Positions 1 through 6,656 are shown, counted from the stretch's first letter. The stretch: DNA of 22,535 bases from an uncultured Eubacteriales bacterium (GCA_902465495.1 CABQND010000035.1:1-22535); one strand, 5' to 3'. Numbers and translations: made by a program. Notes: a model not told the origin generated them from the sequence alone.

Positions 1-14
1 CTTTTATTCTGCTT

Positions 15-659
15 TTATGCGATCTCCCAATGGTAATAACGCGGCACAGCCGTAAACCAATCGTTCCCAATGCCGATTCCGATCTCGTTCCACTGCTCCT
101 CGCTCCCTTCATAATATACATAATAGAGCGGACAATTTTCAAAGGCATAGTCGCCGACCGTTTTTAAACCGATCCCCGCAACGACGCTCTTGATATTTGT
201 TTTCGCAAACGCATAGCTGCCGATGCTCTCCGTGCCGCCGGCAAGGACAAGCTCTCCGGTCAGCGCCGAACAGCCGTAAAACGCGCGCGATCCGATGCGC
301 TTCAATCCCGATCCGATCGCAATGCCCCCGATCCCGTCACAGCCCTCGAACGCCGATTCGCCGATTTCGATCACGCCGTCGCCGATGATCAAATCGCCCG
401 TCAGATCGCTTCGCCCATAGAACGCACGCGCCGCTACCGAATACGTCTGCCCTTGAAAATCCTGCGGCAAGATCACATTCTGCGTCTGCCCGCAGTACCC
501 GATCAGCAAATATCCTTCCGTTTCGTCGCCGTAAAAGATAAATTTCTCTTCGGTAATAGTCATCTTTGCCTCGCCCTGCGCGGGAGTATAGACATTTTTC
601 GCATATTTTGCCACACTGCCGTATGTCGTTTCGCCCGCCGCACAGGAAGGAGCAGTCAC
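15..659 (-). CDS. BspA-like leucine-rich-repeat protein, probably 5'-truncated
   Basis: The 214-residue product carries LRR_5/BspA-type repeats: AFYG, AFEGC, AFYGC, AFAKT and AFENC recur about every 23 residues after segments such as IIGDGVIEIGES and AIGSGLKRIGS. Such proteins are usually long, secreted surface proteins of gut Bacillota. This one has no signal peptide or anchor. The open frame begins at a GTG just after an in-frame stop at 696-698, and its first 30 residues (ending VYTPAQGEAK) look to me like the linker that follows an LRR block in longer relatives. I infer that the 5' part has been lost. A second possible start is the ATG at 561-563, preceded by GCGAGG. The gene lies 58 bp downstream of trxA on the same strand. 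The LRR assignment is firm; the truncation is inferred. Confidence 0.7.
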   Translation of the reverse strand: MTAPSCAAGETTYGSVAKYAKNVYTPAQGEAKMTITEEKFIFYGDETEGYLLIGYCGQTQNVILPQDFQGQTYSVAARAFYGRSDLTGDLIIGDGVIEIGESAFEGCDGIGGIAIGSGLKRIGSRAFYGCSALTGELVLAGGTESIGSYAFAKTNIKSVVAGIGLKTVGDYAFENCPLYYVYYEGSEEQWNEIGIGIGNDWFTAVPRYYHWEIA

Positions 660-717
660 GATTTCGCCCTTGCCCCAAAGATGCCCCTTGGGCCGTTATG
701 TTGGCCCGATTTTCCGG

Positions 718-1032
718 TCAGATATTCTTTTCAATAAATTCTTTCATGGCATCTTTGGGAGCAAAGCCGATGTTCTTACCGGCAAGCCCTCCGTCTTTGA
801 ACACCATCACGCACGGAATACTCATGATCGAATATTCCCGTGCAAGGTCGGGATTATCGTCCACATTGATTTTGACAAATGTCGCTTTGCCGCTCATTTC
901 CTCGCTCAGCGCTTCCATAACGGGCGAAAGCATGCGGCACGGGCCGCACCAATCGGCATAGAAATCCACAACAAGCGTCTTTTTTTCCGCCATTGCCGCC
1001 GCAAACGCGGAAGAATCAAACATCTCCACCAT
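718..1032 (-). CDS. trxA: Thioredoxin
   Basis: This is a 104-residue thioredoxin, the usual length, a cytosolic disulfide reductase recycled by thioredoxin reductase. It has the active site WCGPC inside VVDFYADWCGPCRM and the family features KINVDDNPDLA and FKDGG. The residue after the cis-proline is cysteine (SIPCVMVF) where threonine is common, giving a third cysteine near the active site. I chose the ATG at 1030-1032 because GGAGGAG lies 10 bases upstream (1043-1049) and homologous sequence begins there; the open frame extends further but is not thioredoxin-like. The start lies 17 bp inside the end of the upstream RseC-like gene, so translational coupling is likely. The adjacent redox-related membrane protein suggests a shared thiol-redox role. 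Confidence 0.95.
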   Translation of the reverse strand: MVEMFDSSAFAAAMAEKKTLVVDFYADWCGPCRMLSPVMEALSEEMSGKATFVKINVDDNPDLAREYSIMSIPCVMVFKDGGLAGKNIGFAPKDAMKEFIEKNI

Positions 1033-1516
1033 TTTTGTTTTTCTCCTCCGATAATTTTTGATCATCTGAAAGCGCGTGCTCTTCCGATGCAAGAAGCACC
1101 TCGCTTTCATCAGTATGCAATATTTCGACAACTTCCATTCCGAACCCGTGCGTTTTCGAAAAGAAGCGATCAAGTACAAATACCGCCAGAAAGCCGAGCA
1201 CAAGGCCGATCAAGAAGAATACGGGTGCCCAAAACTCCTGTTCAAAGCACAGTGTCCCGATCAGCACGCCTGCCCCGCCCAAAAGCACGGGAATCACGTA
1301 AACAATAAACGATGCAAGCAAACGATTGTCCTTTTCCGCCTGCACGATGACGCGCTCGCCCGCTCGGGCTTTCGCGCTGTTGAGCGCCTTGACTTTCACG
1401 CGGGATTTGCCGTCTTTAAACGCGCACATCTTGCACCCGTCGCATTCGGGATGCTTTTCGATCTGCACGATCGCGATCTTTCCCGCCGTCTTTACGACGG
1501 TAGCAACCTCTTTCAT
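1016..1516 (-). CDS. RseC/MucC-family membrane protein (SoxR-reducing-system RseC-like)
   Basis: The 166-residue product has an N-terminal soluble region with a cysteine cluster (C25, C28, C31 in ECDGCKMCAF), two membrane segments at about residues 66-86 and 93-114, and a charged C-terminal tail. This layout, with KVKALNSAKARAGERVIV before the helices, fits the RseC_MucC family. Its members are associated with electron transfer to SoxR in E. coli, with the Rnf-linked RsxC system and with sigma-E control; the role in Bacillota is not settled. The start codon overlaps the hisS stop (ATGA, 4 bp) and its 3' end overlaps trxA, so hisS, this gene and trxA are probably cotranscribed. The tail after about residue 135 is acidic and low-complexity. 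The family call is good; the function is open. Confidence 0.8.
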   Translation of the reverse strand: MKEVATVVKTAGKIAIVQIEKHPECDGCKMCAFKDGKSRVKVKALNSAKARAGERVIVQAEKDNRLLASFIVYVIPVLLGGAGVLIGTLCFEQEFWAPVFFLIGLVLGFLAVFVLDRFFSKTHGFGMEVVEILHTDESEVLLASEEHALSDDQKLSEEKNKNGGDV

Positions 1517-2772
1517 CTGCGTTTTTGCACCAAAAAGTCGACAACGTCCTCGGCATTTACAGACTCGGACGAGGATTCCGCCATGTTTTTGATCGTATAT
1601 TTTCCGCTTGCGAGCTCGTCGGAACCAATGACCACAACAAATCGGGCACCGATCTTCCCTGCATATTTGAACTGCGCCTTGACCGAACGCGACGCGTGGT
1701 CGATATCCGCAGACAGCCCTGCCTTGCGCAATTTATCCGCCAGAGCAAACGCCGCCGCCCTGCCGGCATCGTCTAAGCCCGCAACGTATACGTCGAGAGC
1801 CGGCTCTTCGGGAATATGCTTGCCGGTATTTTCCAAAACAAGCAACATACGCTCTATGCCGCTGCCGAACCCAACCGCCGGCACCTGCGGTCCGCCCAAA
1901 TTTTCGATGAGTGTGTCATACCTGCCGCCGCCGAGCACTGTGCCCTGCGCCCCGATGGAAGTAGACACAAATTCGAACACTGTTTTGGAATAATAGTCCA
2001 GACCGCGCACGAGCTTGGGATTGAGTTTATATTTTACGCCGCAGGAATCGAGAATGGCTTTGAGCTTTTCGAAATGCTCACGGCACTCATCACACAGAAA
2101 ATCGGTGGTCTTGGGCGCATTTTCGTTGATTTTCGAGCACACTTCTTCCTTACAGTCGAGTATGCGCAGCGGATTTTTTTCAAAACGTGCGTTACAAGTC
2201 GGACACATTTCGGAAAGATGCGGCCGCAGATATTCTTTGAGAGCCTCGTTGAATTTGGGACGGCAGTGTTTGCAGCCGATGGAGTTGAGGTTGAGTTCCA
2301 CTCCTTCCACACCCAAAGCGGCGATGTAATCGCGCGCAAGCAAAATAACTTCCGCGTCCGTTTCAGGGCCTTTCCCGCCAAAAATTTCTACGCCGAATTG
2401 ATGATGCTCGCGAAGCCGCCCCGCCTGCGGACGTTCATAACGGAATACAGGCGTGATGTAATACATCTTCAAAGGCAATACGCCCCCCGCAAGCCCGTTT
2501 TCTATAAACGAGCGCACGACTCCCGCCGTACCCTCGGGCTTTAACGTAATGGAACGCTCGCCCTTGTCAAGAAATGTATACATCTCCTTGTTGACGATGT
2601 CCGTCGTATCGCCCACACCGCGCAAAAACAACTCGGTGTGCTCAAAAACAGGCGTACGGATCTCTTTTAAATTATAAAGCGCCGCGACACGCCTTGCAGT
2701 GTTTTCAACAAAATGCCATTTATAGGCTTCGGCAGGCAAAACATCCTTTGTCCCTTTGGGTATGTTGATCAT
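1513..2772 (-). CDS. hisS: Histidyl-tRNA synthetase
   Basis: The 419-residue product is a full-length class II aminoacyl-tRNA synthetase that charges tRNA-His. Visible landmarks in order are GTKDVLP near the N-terminus, TLKPEGTAGVVRSFIEN, motif 2 (FRYERPQAGRLREHHQF), the histidine-binding segment RGLDYYSKTVFEF, motif 3 (GGGRYDTLIENLGG to GFGSGIERML), and a C-terminal anticodon-binding domain (DVYVAGLDD, then IDHASRSVKAQFKYA). AAGGAG at 2778-2783 supports the ATG start. I saw no T-box motif in the 270 bp upstream and no convincing sigma-A promoter; that gap is filled by hairpin repeats. The stop overlaps the start of the RseC-like gene by 4 bp. Confidence 0.97.
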   Translation of the reverse strand: MINIPKGTKDVLPAEAYKWHFVENTARRVAALYNLKEIRTPVFEHTELFLRGVGDTTDIVNKEMYTFLDKGERSITLKPEGTAGVVRSFIENGLAGGVLPLKMYYITPVFRYERPQAGRLREHHQFGVEIFGGKGPETDAEVILLARDYIAALGVEGVELNLNSIGCKHCRPKFNEALKEYLRPHLSEMCPTCNARFEKNPLRILDCKEEVCSKINENAPKTTDFLCDECREHFEKLKAILDSCGVKYKLNPKLVRGLDYYSKTVFEFVSTSIGAQGTVLGGGRYDTLIENLGGPQVPAVGFGSGIERMLLVLENTGKHIPEEPALDVYVAGLDDAGRAAAFALADKLRKAGLSADIDHASRSVKAQFKYAGKIGARFVVVIGSDELASGKYTIKNMAESSSESVNAEDVVDFLVQKRR

Positions 2773-2796
2773 AAAAACTCCTTGAATGTGTTCTCA

Positions 2797-2851
2797 CTTT
2801 TTGTTTTGAGCTGACAAAACAAAAGTCGAGATTTTTGAGGGCTCTGCCCTC
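2797..2851 (+). repeat. Hairpin repeat element, copy B (two hairpins)
   Basis: The first hairpin (2797-2825) has TTTTGTTTT pairing with AAAACAAAA around the 8-nt loop GAGCTGAC. The second (2837-2851) is GAGGGC-TCT-GCCCTC. Read on the plus strand, this roughly 55-bp stretch closely matches the minus strand of 4676-4621, so the two copies lie in opposite orientations around hslU. It starts 25 bp upstream of the hisS ATG. The stems are AT-rich without a clean U-tract, so I do not call it a standard terminator. Confidence 0.75.
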
Positions 2852-2995
2852 TGCGGCGCACCCGCCGTGAGATTTTTGGGGAAAAGGAGAAACAAGCGCA
2901 CGAGGGCATGACGGCAAGCCTTGCGCGCCGTCTGCTCTCCGTCGCCTTGTTGCGACGAGTAACGAGGGGAAAACCGTTCGGGTTTCCCCTTTATC
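2852..2995. other. Structured non-coding stretch between hairpin copies B and C
   Basis: No credible gene lies here. Visible structure includes GACGGC (2910-2915) pairing with GCCGTC (2927-2932), ACAAG (2892-2896) pairing with CTTGT (2946-2950), and a GGGGAAAACC / GGGTTTCCCC hairpin at 2966-2989. GCCGTGAGAT at 2864-2873 followed by GGGGAAA recurs on the minus strand just beyond copy C (about 3003-2980). With copies B and C at its ends in inverted orientation, the whole 2797-3032 block resembles a small non-autonomous element or a structured RNA. The function is unknown. Confidence 0.4.
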
Positions 2996-3036
2996 TCACG
3001 GCTTTTTCTTTCGTCAGCTCGAAAGAAAAAGCGTGA
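2996..3036 (-). repeat. Hairpin repeat element, copy C (hslU 3' end)
   Basis: Arms GCTTTTTCTTTC (3001-3012) and GAAAGAAAAAGC (3021-3032) form a perfect 12-bp stem around GTCAGCTC (3013-3020, plus-strand reading). The stem can extend to 2996-3036 (TCACG/CGTGA) with one bulged G. The loop is identical to copies A and B, but the stem differs at positions that change in pairs (G-C to C-G, and T-A to C-G). It begins 11 bases after the hslU stop codon. No U-run follows, so it is more likely an mRNA 3'-end stabiliser, a processing site or a mobile repeat than a textbook terminator. Confidence 0.75.
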
Positions 3037-3042
3037 ACCGCG

Positions 3043-4353
3043 TCACAGTACGTATTTTTTCAAATCACGGTTCTTGATGATCTTTTCCAGATGCTCGTCG
3101 ACATACTTCTTGTCGATCGTGACCGTCACTTGCGGATAATCCCCGCCCGCATTGAAAGAAATGTCTTCCAAAAGATATTCCATAACGGTATGCAGACGGC
3201 GTGCCCCGATATCCTCGCTGGTCGCGTTCATATCTGCGGAAATATAGGCGATCTCTTCGATGGCATCGTCCGTAAACTGCAAGTCAATATTGTCCACACC
3301 GAGAAGTTTTCCGTACTGGGTCGTGATCGCATTCTGCGGTTGCGTCAAAATTTTGATAAAATCCTCTTTCGTGAGACTTTCCAATTCCACATTGATGGGA
3401 AAACGTCCCTGCAATTCGGGGATCAGATCCTCCACTTTGGAAATGTGGAACGCACCTGCCGCAATAAACAGAATGAAGTCTGTCTTGACCGCGCCGTACT
3501 TGGTCATGACCGTACAGCCTTCAACGATCGGCAGGATATCGCGCTGCACCCCTTCGCGGGATACGTCCGCGCCGCCCTGGTTGGCTTTGCCTGCGATCTT
3601 ATCGATCTCGTCGATAAATATGATACCCTGTTCTTCCGCGCGCGCAAGACCTTCGGTATTGACCGCGTCATCGTCAATGAGTTTTTCGGATTCTTCGTTT
3701 ATGATCTGCTGCATCGCCTGCTTTACGGTCATCTTGCGGCGCTTCTTCTTTTTAGGCAGCATATCGCCGAAAATCGAACCGATGTTGATCTCCGCTCCGC
3801 CCGGCACGATCTCCATGCTCTTGGGCGCGTCCAAAACTTCGATCTCGATCTGCGTATCATTATACTTTCCTGCCCGCAAATCTTCCAAAAGCTTTGCATC
3901 GAACACTTCTTTCGCCAATTCGCCGCGCTCGCCCTTTTTCATTTCCGAAAGAACAGCGACGATCTTCTTTTCCGCCGTACCCTCGGCGCGAACCGCCACT
4001 TCCTTCATCTTTTCTTCGCGCACAAGGCGAATGGAACATTCCACGAGATCGCGAACCATGCTCTCTACATCCCTGCCGACATACCCGACTTCGGTGTATT
4101 TGGTCGCTTCCACCTTGATGAACGGCGCTTTGACAAGCTTTGCCAGCCTGCGGGCAATTTCTGTTTTGCCGACGCCCGTAGGACCTTTCATAATAATATT
4201 TTTGGGTGTAATCTCTTCGCGATCCGCTTCCGACAACTGACTGCGGCGGTAACGGTTGCGCAGAGCAATTGCCACGGCGCGCTTCGCCTTGTCTTGCCCG
4301 ATGATATATTTATCCAATTCGTTTACGATCTGTTTCGGAGACAGATGATTCAT
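3043..4353 (-). CDS. hslU: HslU (ClpY) ATPase subunit of the HslVU protease
   Basis: The 436-residue product is an AAA+ unfoldase that feeds substrates into the HslV peptidase in the cytosol. It has Walker A GPTGVGKT (57-64), the pore loop GYVG (90-93), Walker B IIFIDEID (244-251) followed by KIAGKANQGGADVSREGVQRD, the arginine region IPELQGRFPINVEL, sensor-2 GARRLHTVMEYLLEDI and a short C-terminal tail (KKYVL) of the kind that docks into HslV. The length is close to the family norm. GAGGAGG six bases upstream supports the ATG. The gene follows hslV after an unusually long 332-bp gap full of hairpins, whereas the pair is usually nearly contiguous. Copy C of the hairpin element follows its stop codon. 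Confidence 0.97.
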   Translation of the reverse strand: MNHLSPKQIVNELDKYIIGQDKAKRAVAIALRNRYRRSQLSEADREEITPKNIIMKGPTGVGKTEIARRLAKLVKAPFIKVEATKYTEVGYVGRDVESMVRDLVECSIRLVREEKMKEVAVRAEGTAEKKIVAVLSEMKKGERGELAKEVFDAKLLEDLRAGKYNDTQIEIEVLDAPKSMEIVPGGAEINIGSIFGDMLPKKKKRRKMTVKQAMQQIINEESEKLIDDDAVNTEGLARAEEQGIIFIDEIDKIAGKANQGGADVSREGVQRDILPIVEGCTVMTKYGAVKTDFILFIAAGAFHISKVEDLIPELQGRFPINVELESLTKEDFIKILTQPQNAITTQYGKLLGVDNIDLQFTDDAIEEIAYISADMNATSEDIGARRLHTVMEYLLEDISFNAGGDYPQVTVTIDKKYVDEHLEKIIKNRDLKKYVL

Positions 4354-4389
4354 AAAATTCCTCCTCTTTCAATTGCAGGAAAACCGTGC

Positions 4390-4439
4390 TTTTATAATCT
4401 GTATGCTTTTCGCCATCGCACGGCGGGGGCAGAGCCCTC
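4390..4439 (+). repeat. Direct repeat, first copy (196-bp offset)
   Basis: This stretch begins TTTTATAAT and ends GGGCAGAGCCCTC. It aligns without gaps to 4586-4635, 196 bp further on, with about 38 of 50 positions identical by eye. Its end contains the GGGC-AGA-GCCC mini-hairpin also found at 4621-4635 and, inverted, at 2837-2851. Confidence 0.6.
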
Positions 4440-4585
4440 CGTTTGCAGGATTTCGCAGGCATCAGCTTGCAGAGAAATCCGCGAATCCCTTTTTAATAAT
4501 TTTTGCGCGTTTGAGAATCACACTTCTCAATAAGCGCACCCAATTTGTCGCATACCTGCGACCTGAGCGGGTGAATGCGCGCGAT

Positions 4586-4635
4586 TTTTATAATATGCGT
4601 GCTTTGAATCATCGCGCACAGAGGGCAGAGCCCTC
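4586..4635 (+). repeat. Direct repeat, second copy (196-bp offset)
   Basis: This is the partner of 4390-4439. It runs into hairpin copy A, so the repeat and the conserved-loop hairpin may be parts of one element. Its last 15 bases form GAGGGC-AGA-GCCCTC. Confidence 0.6.
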
Positions 4636-4640
4636 AACTC

Positions 4641-4676
4641 ACGACTTTTTGTTTTGTCAGCTCAAAACAAAAAGCG
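4641..4676 (-). repeat. Hairpin repeat element, copy A (hslV 3' end)
   Basis: CTTTTTGTTTT (4645-4655) pairs perfectly with AAAACAAAAAG (4664-4674) around GTCAGCTC (4656-4663, plus-strand reading). It begins 12 bases after the hslV stop, the same placement as copy C after hslU. On the minus strand it is followed by GTCGTGAG and the GAGGGC/GCCCTC mini-hairpin, nearly as in copy B. Confidence 0.75.
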
Positions 4677-4685
4677 TAAACATTT

Positions 4686-5222
4686 TTACACCGTTTCCAC
4701 GGTGATATGATCGTTTGTAAATACGCAGATCTCGCTGGCGATCTTTAACGCCTTATAGGCGATCTCTTCCGCGCTATAATCCGTTTCCTGGATGAGTGCG
4801 CGCGCCGCCGCAAGCGCATAATTGCCGCCGCTGCCGATGGCGCAGACGCCGCCGTCCGGTTCAATGACCTCGCCGCTGCCGCTGAGCATCAAAAGCTGAT
4901 CTTTGTCGGCGACGATCATCATGGCTTCGAGTTTACGCACCATTTTGTCATTGCGCCAAAGTTCCGCGAGCTCTACCGCCGAGCGCATGAGGTTGCCCGA
5001 AAATTTATTGAGCATGCCCTCAAAACGTTCGGAAAGCGAAAATGCGTCGCTGACCGACCCCGCAAAGCCGAGCACGACTTTGCCTCCGTAAATGCGGCGC
5101 ACTTTTACCGCACTGTTTTTAAATACGATGGATTCGCCCATCGTGACCTGACCGTCTCCGGCGATTGCCGTACTGCCGTTCTTTTTGACGGCACAAATGG
5201 TTGTTCCCCTGAATTCAGGCAT
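4686..5222 (-). CDS. hslV: HslV (ClpQ) peptidase subunit of the HslVU protease
   Basis: The 178-residue product is the N-terminal-nucleophile peptidase that forms the double-ring chamber capped by HslU. It has TTICAVKKNGSTAIAGDGQVTMG at the mature start (T7, T8), lysine-containing KNSAVKVRRIYGGKVVLGFAGSVSDAF, and the late GSGGNYALAAARAL segment. The catalytic Thr7 is preceded by MPEFRG, so six residues must be removed. B. subtilis ClpQ has a leader of equal length but is reported to use its N-terminal serine; here residue 2 is proline, so that mechanism is excluded. AGGAGG five bases upstream sets the ATG. The gene lies 35 bp downstream of trmFO, in the CIRCE-controlled unit. Confidence 0.96.
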   Translation of the reverse strand: MPEFRGTTICAVKKNGSTAIAGDGQVTMGESIVFKNSAVKVRRIYGGKVVLGFAGSVSDAFSLSERFEGMLNKFSGNLMRSAVELAELWRNDKMVRKLEAMMIVADKDQLLMLSGSGEVIEPDGGVCAIGSGGNYALAAARALIQETDYSAEEIAYKALKIASEICVFTNDHITVETV

Positions 5223-5257
5223 ACGATCCTCCTATTACGATAATAAAACCTAAAAAA

Positions 5258-6595
5258 TTATTTCGGCATTTCTGCCGATCCGTGATTGACTTCTTCTTTT
5301 GCGATCTCGCCGATGCGTAAAAGCGCGCGTTCGGCGAACAATTTCTTTTTCAAAGCCTTATCGCGCGTCTGTTCGGAAAGAGGCGCGAGAATGCCGTAAT
5401 TGGCGTTCATTGGCTGAAAATCGGGATTGGGCGTCGAAATATGCAGACACAGTGCCCCCGAAACGGTCGTCGCATCCCACGCGACGGACGGGCGGCCTTC
5501 GATTTTCCTGGCGCAGGCGATCGCCGCGATCAGCCCGCTTCCCGCGCTCTCGACATATCCTTCCACGCCTGTGATCTGCCCCGCAAAAAATACGGTCGGG
5601 TCGCTTTTGAGCGAATAATCGGCATTGAGCACGGCGGGCGCATTCAGAAACGTATTGCGATGCATGACGCCATAACGCAGGTATTCGGCATTTTTCAGCG
5701 CCGGAATGATGGAAAACACACGCTTTTGCTCGGAAAATTTCAAATTGGTCTGAAACCCGACCAAATTGTATGCACTGCCCGCGCAATTTTCCTTACGCAA
5801 TTGAAGCACGGCATACGGCCGCTTCCCGTTTTCGTCATACAGCCCGACAGGCTTCATCATGCCGAACCGCAACGTATCTTTCCCGCGCGACGCCATGATC
5901 TCGACGGGCATACAGCCCTCGAATACTTCGCGCTTGTCAAAATCATGCACGACAGCGCGCTCGGCACTGCCCAGCGCTTCGACAAATGCGTCATACTCTT
6001 CCTTGTTCAGCGGACAGTTGACGTAATCACCGTCTCCTTTCCCGTATCGGTCTGCCGTGAACGTCTTGCTGAAATCGATGCTCTGCGCCGAAACAATGGG
6101 CGCCGCGGCATCGTAAAAAGCGAGATTCCCGCCCAGCTTTGCGGCGATATCTTCGGCAAGTTTGCCCTGTGTGAGCGGCCCCGTCGCGACGATCGCGTAC
6201 CCTTCGGGAATTGCCTCCGCCTCTTCGCAGACATATTCGATCAAAGGATTTTGTTTAATTTTGCGGGTAACGTATGCGGAAAAAGCATCACGATCCACGG
6301 CGAGCGCCCCGCCCGCGGGAACACGCGTCGCATCCGCCGCCTCGATAATGAGCGAGCCCAAAAGCCGCATCTCCTCTTTCAACAGCCCGCAAGCATTGCC
6401 GTATACGTCGTTGCTTTTAAGAGAGTTACTGCACACAAGCTCCGCCAATCCTTCGCTGTGATGCGCGGGCGTAAACGATTTCGGCTTGCAATCGTAAAGC
6501 CGCACGCAGATGCCTCGCTTCGCAAGATATTGCGCCGCCTCGCATCCCGCCAGCCCCGCACCGATCACCGTTACTTTCCGCTCTGCTTCTCCCAT
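5258..6595 (-). CDS. trmFO: TrmFO, folate/FAD-dependent tRNA (uracil-54-C5)-methyltransferase
   Basis: The 445-residue product forms m5U54 in the tRNA T-loop using methylenetetrahydrofolate and FAD. The FAD-binding GAGLAGCEAA lies at 12-21. The two cysteines expected for catalysis are C55 in VCSNSLKSN and C228 in FEGCMPVE, matching Cys53 and Cys226 of the B. subtilis enzyme. Other conserved blocks are GMMKPVGL, YNLVGFQTNLK, RYGVMHRNTF, FFAGQITGVEGYVESA and the C-terminal NANYGIL. GGAG five bases before the ATG sets the start. It is the first gene after a consensus promoter carrying CIRCE and heads a trmFO-hslV-hslU unit; in B. subtilis the corresponding topA-trmFO-hslVU order is conserved. 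Confidence 0.97.
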   Translation of the reverse strand: MGEAERKVTVIGAGLAGCEAAQYLAKRGICVRLYDCKPKSFTPAHHSEGLAELVCSNSLKSNDVYGNACGLLKEEMRLLGSLIIEAADATRVPAGGALAVDRDAFSAYVTRKIKQNPLIEYVCEEAEAIPEGYAIVATGPLTQGKLAEDIAAKLGGNLAFYDAAAPIVSAQSIDFSKTFTADRYGKGDGDYVNCPLNKEEYDAFVEALGSAERAVVHDFDKREVFEGCMPVEIMASRGKDTLRFGMMKPVGLYDENGKRPYAVLQLRKENCAGSAYNLVGFQTNLKFSEQKRVFSIIPALKNAEYLRYGVMHRNTFLNAPAVLNADYSLKSDPTVFFAGQITGVEGYVESAGSGLIAAIACARKIEGRPSVAWDATTVSGALCLHISTPNPDFQPMNANYGILAPLSEQTRDKALKKKLFAERALLRIGEIAKEEVNHGSAEMPK

Positions 6596-6625
6596 TCCTT
6601 CTCCGTTGAATATGGCTTTTTTGGT

Positions 6626-6652
6626 TTAGCACTCTCAAAACAAGAGTGCTAA
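6626..6652 (-). promoter_or_regulatory. CIRCE operator (HrcA binding site)
   Basis: The sequence is TTAGCACTC-N9-GAGTGCTAA, a perfect match to the CIRCE consensus including the 9-bp spacer (6635-6643). It begins 4 bp downstream of the -10 box and covers the expected transcription start, the classic place for HrcA repression. HrcA normally controls groESL and dnaK operons; here the target is trmFO-hslV-hslU. Confidence 0.93.
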
Positions 6653-6656
6653 AAAT

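Larger units (their letters stand above)
4354..4685. other. 332-bp hslV-hslU intergenic region, a chain of hairpins
   Basis: I found no gene here. From high to low coordinate it holds hairpin copy A (4645-4674), GAGGGC-AGA-GCCCTC (4621-4635), GTCGCA-TACC-TGCGAC (4547-4562), TTGAGAA-TCACAC-TTCTCAA with outer TGCGC/GCGCA (4504-4538), a GGATTTC/GAAATCC stem near 4448-4479, and another GGGC-AGA-GCCC hairpin (4425-4439). Positions 4390-4439 and 4586-4635 form a direct repeat at an exact 196-bp offset (about 38 of 50 identical by eye). The hslU ribosome binding site follows. No convincing internal promoter was seen, although TATAAA-like words occur within the direct repeat. Confidence 0.6.

Noticed and set aside
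2720..2917. 65-codon minus-strand open frame upstream of hisS
   Set aside because: It overlaps the start of hisS and translates through the two-hairpin repeat.
2773..3042. T-box leader for hisS
   Set aside because: No AGGGTGG-type T-box word or specifier-like layout was found on the minus strand of this gap.
3091..4533. 480-codon plus-strand open frame opposite hslU
   Set aside because: It is antisense to a fully conserved hslU and runs into a hairpin-rich spacer; no family resemblance.
4380..4680. CRISPR-like repeat array
   Set aside because: The 50-bp direct repeat occurs only twice, is imperfect, and its spacing of 196 bp is unlike spacers; no cas genes are present.
4373..4705. 110-codon plus-strand open frame in the hslV-hslU gap
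   Set aside because: It consists of repeats and hairpins, has no good start signal, and runs into hslV on the other strand.
5441..6652. 403-codon plus-strand open frame opposite trmFO
   Set aside because: It is an antisense shadow of trmFO, and would extend through the CIRCE.
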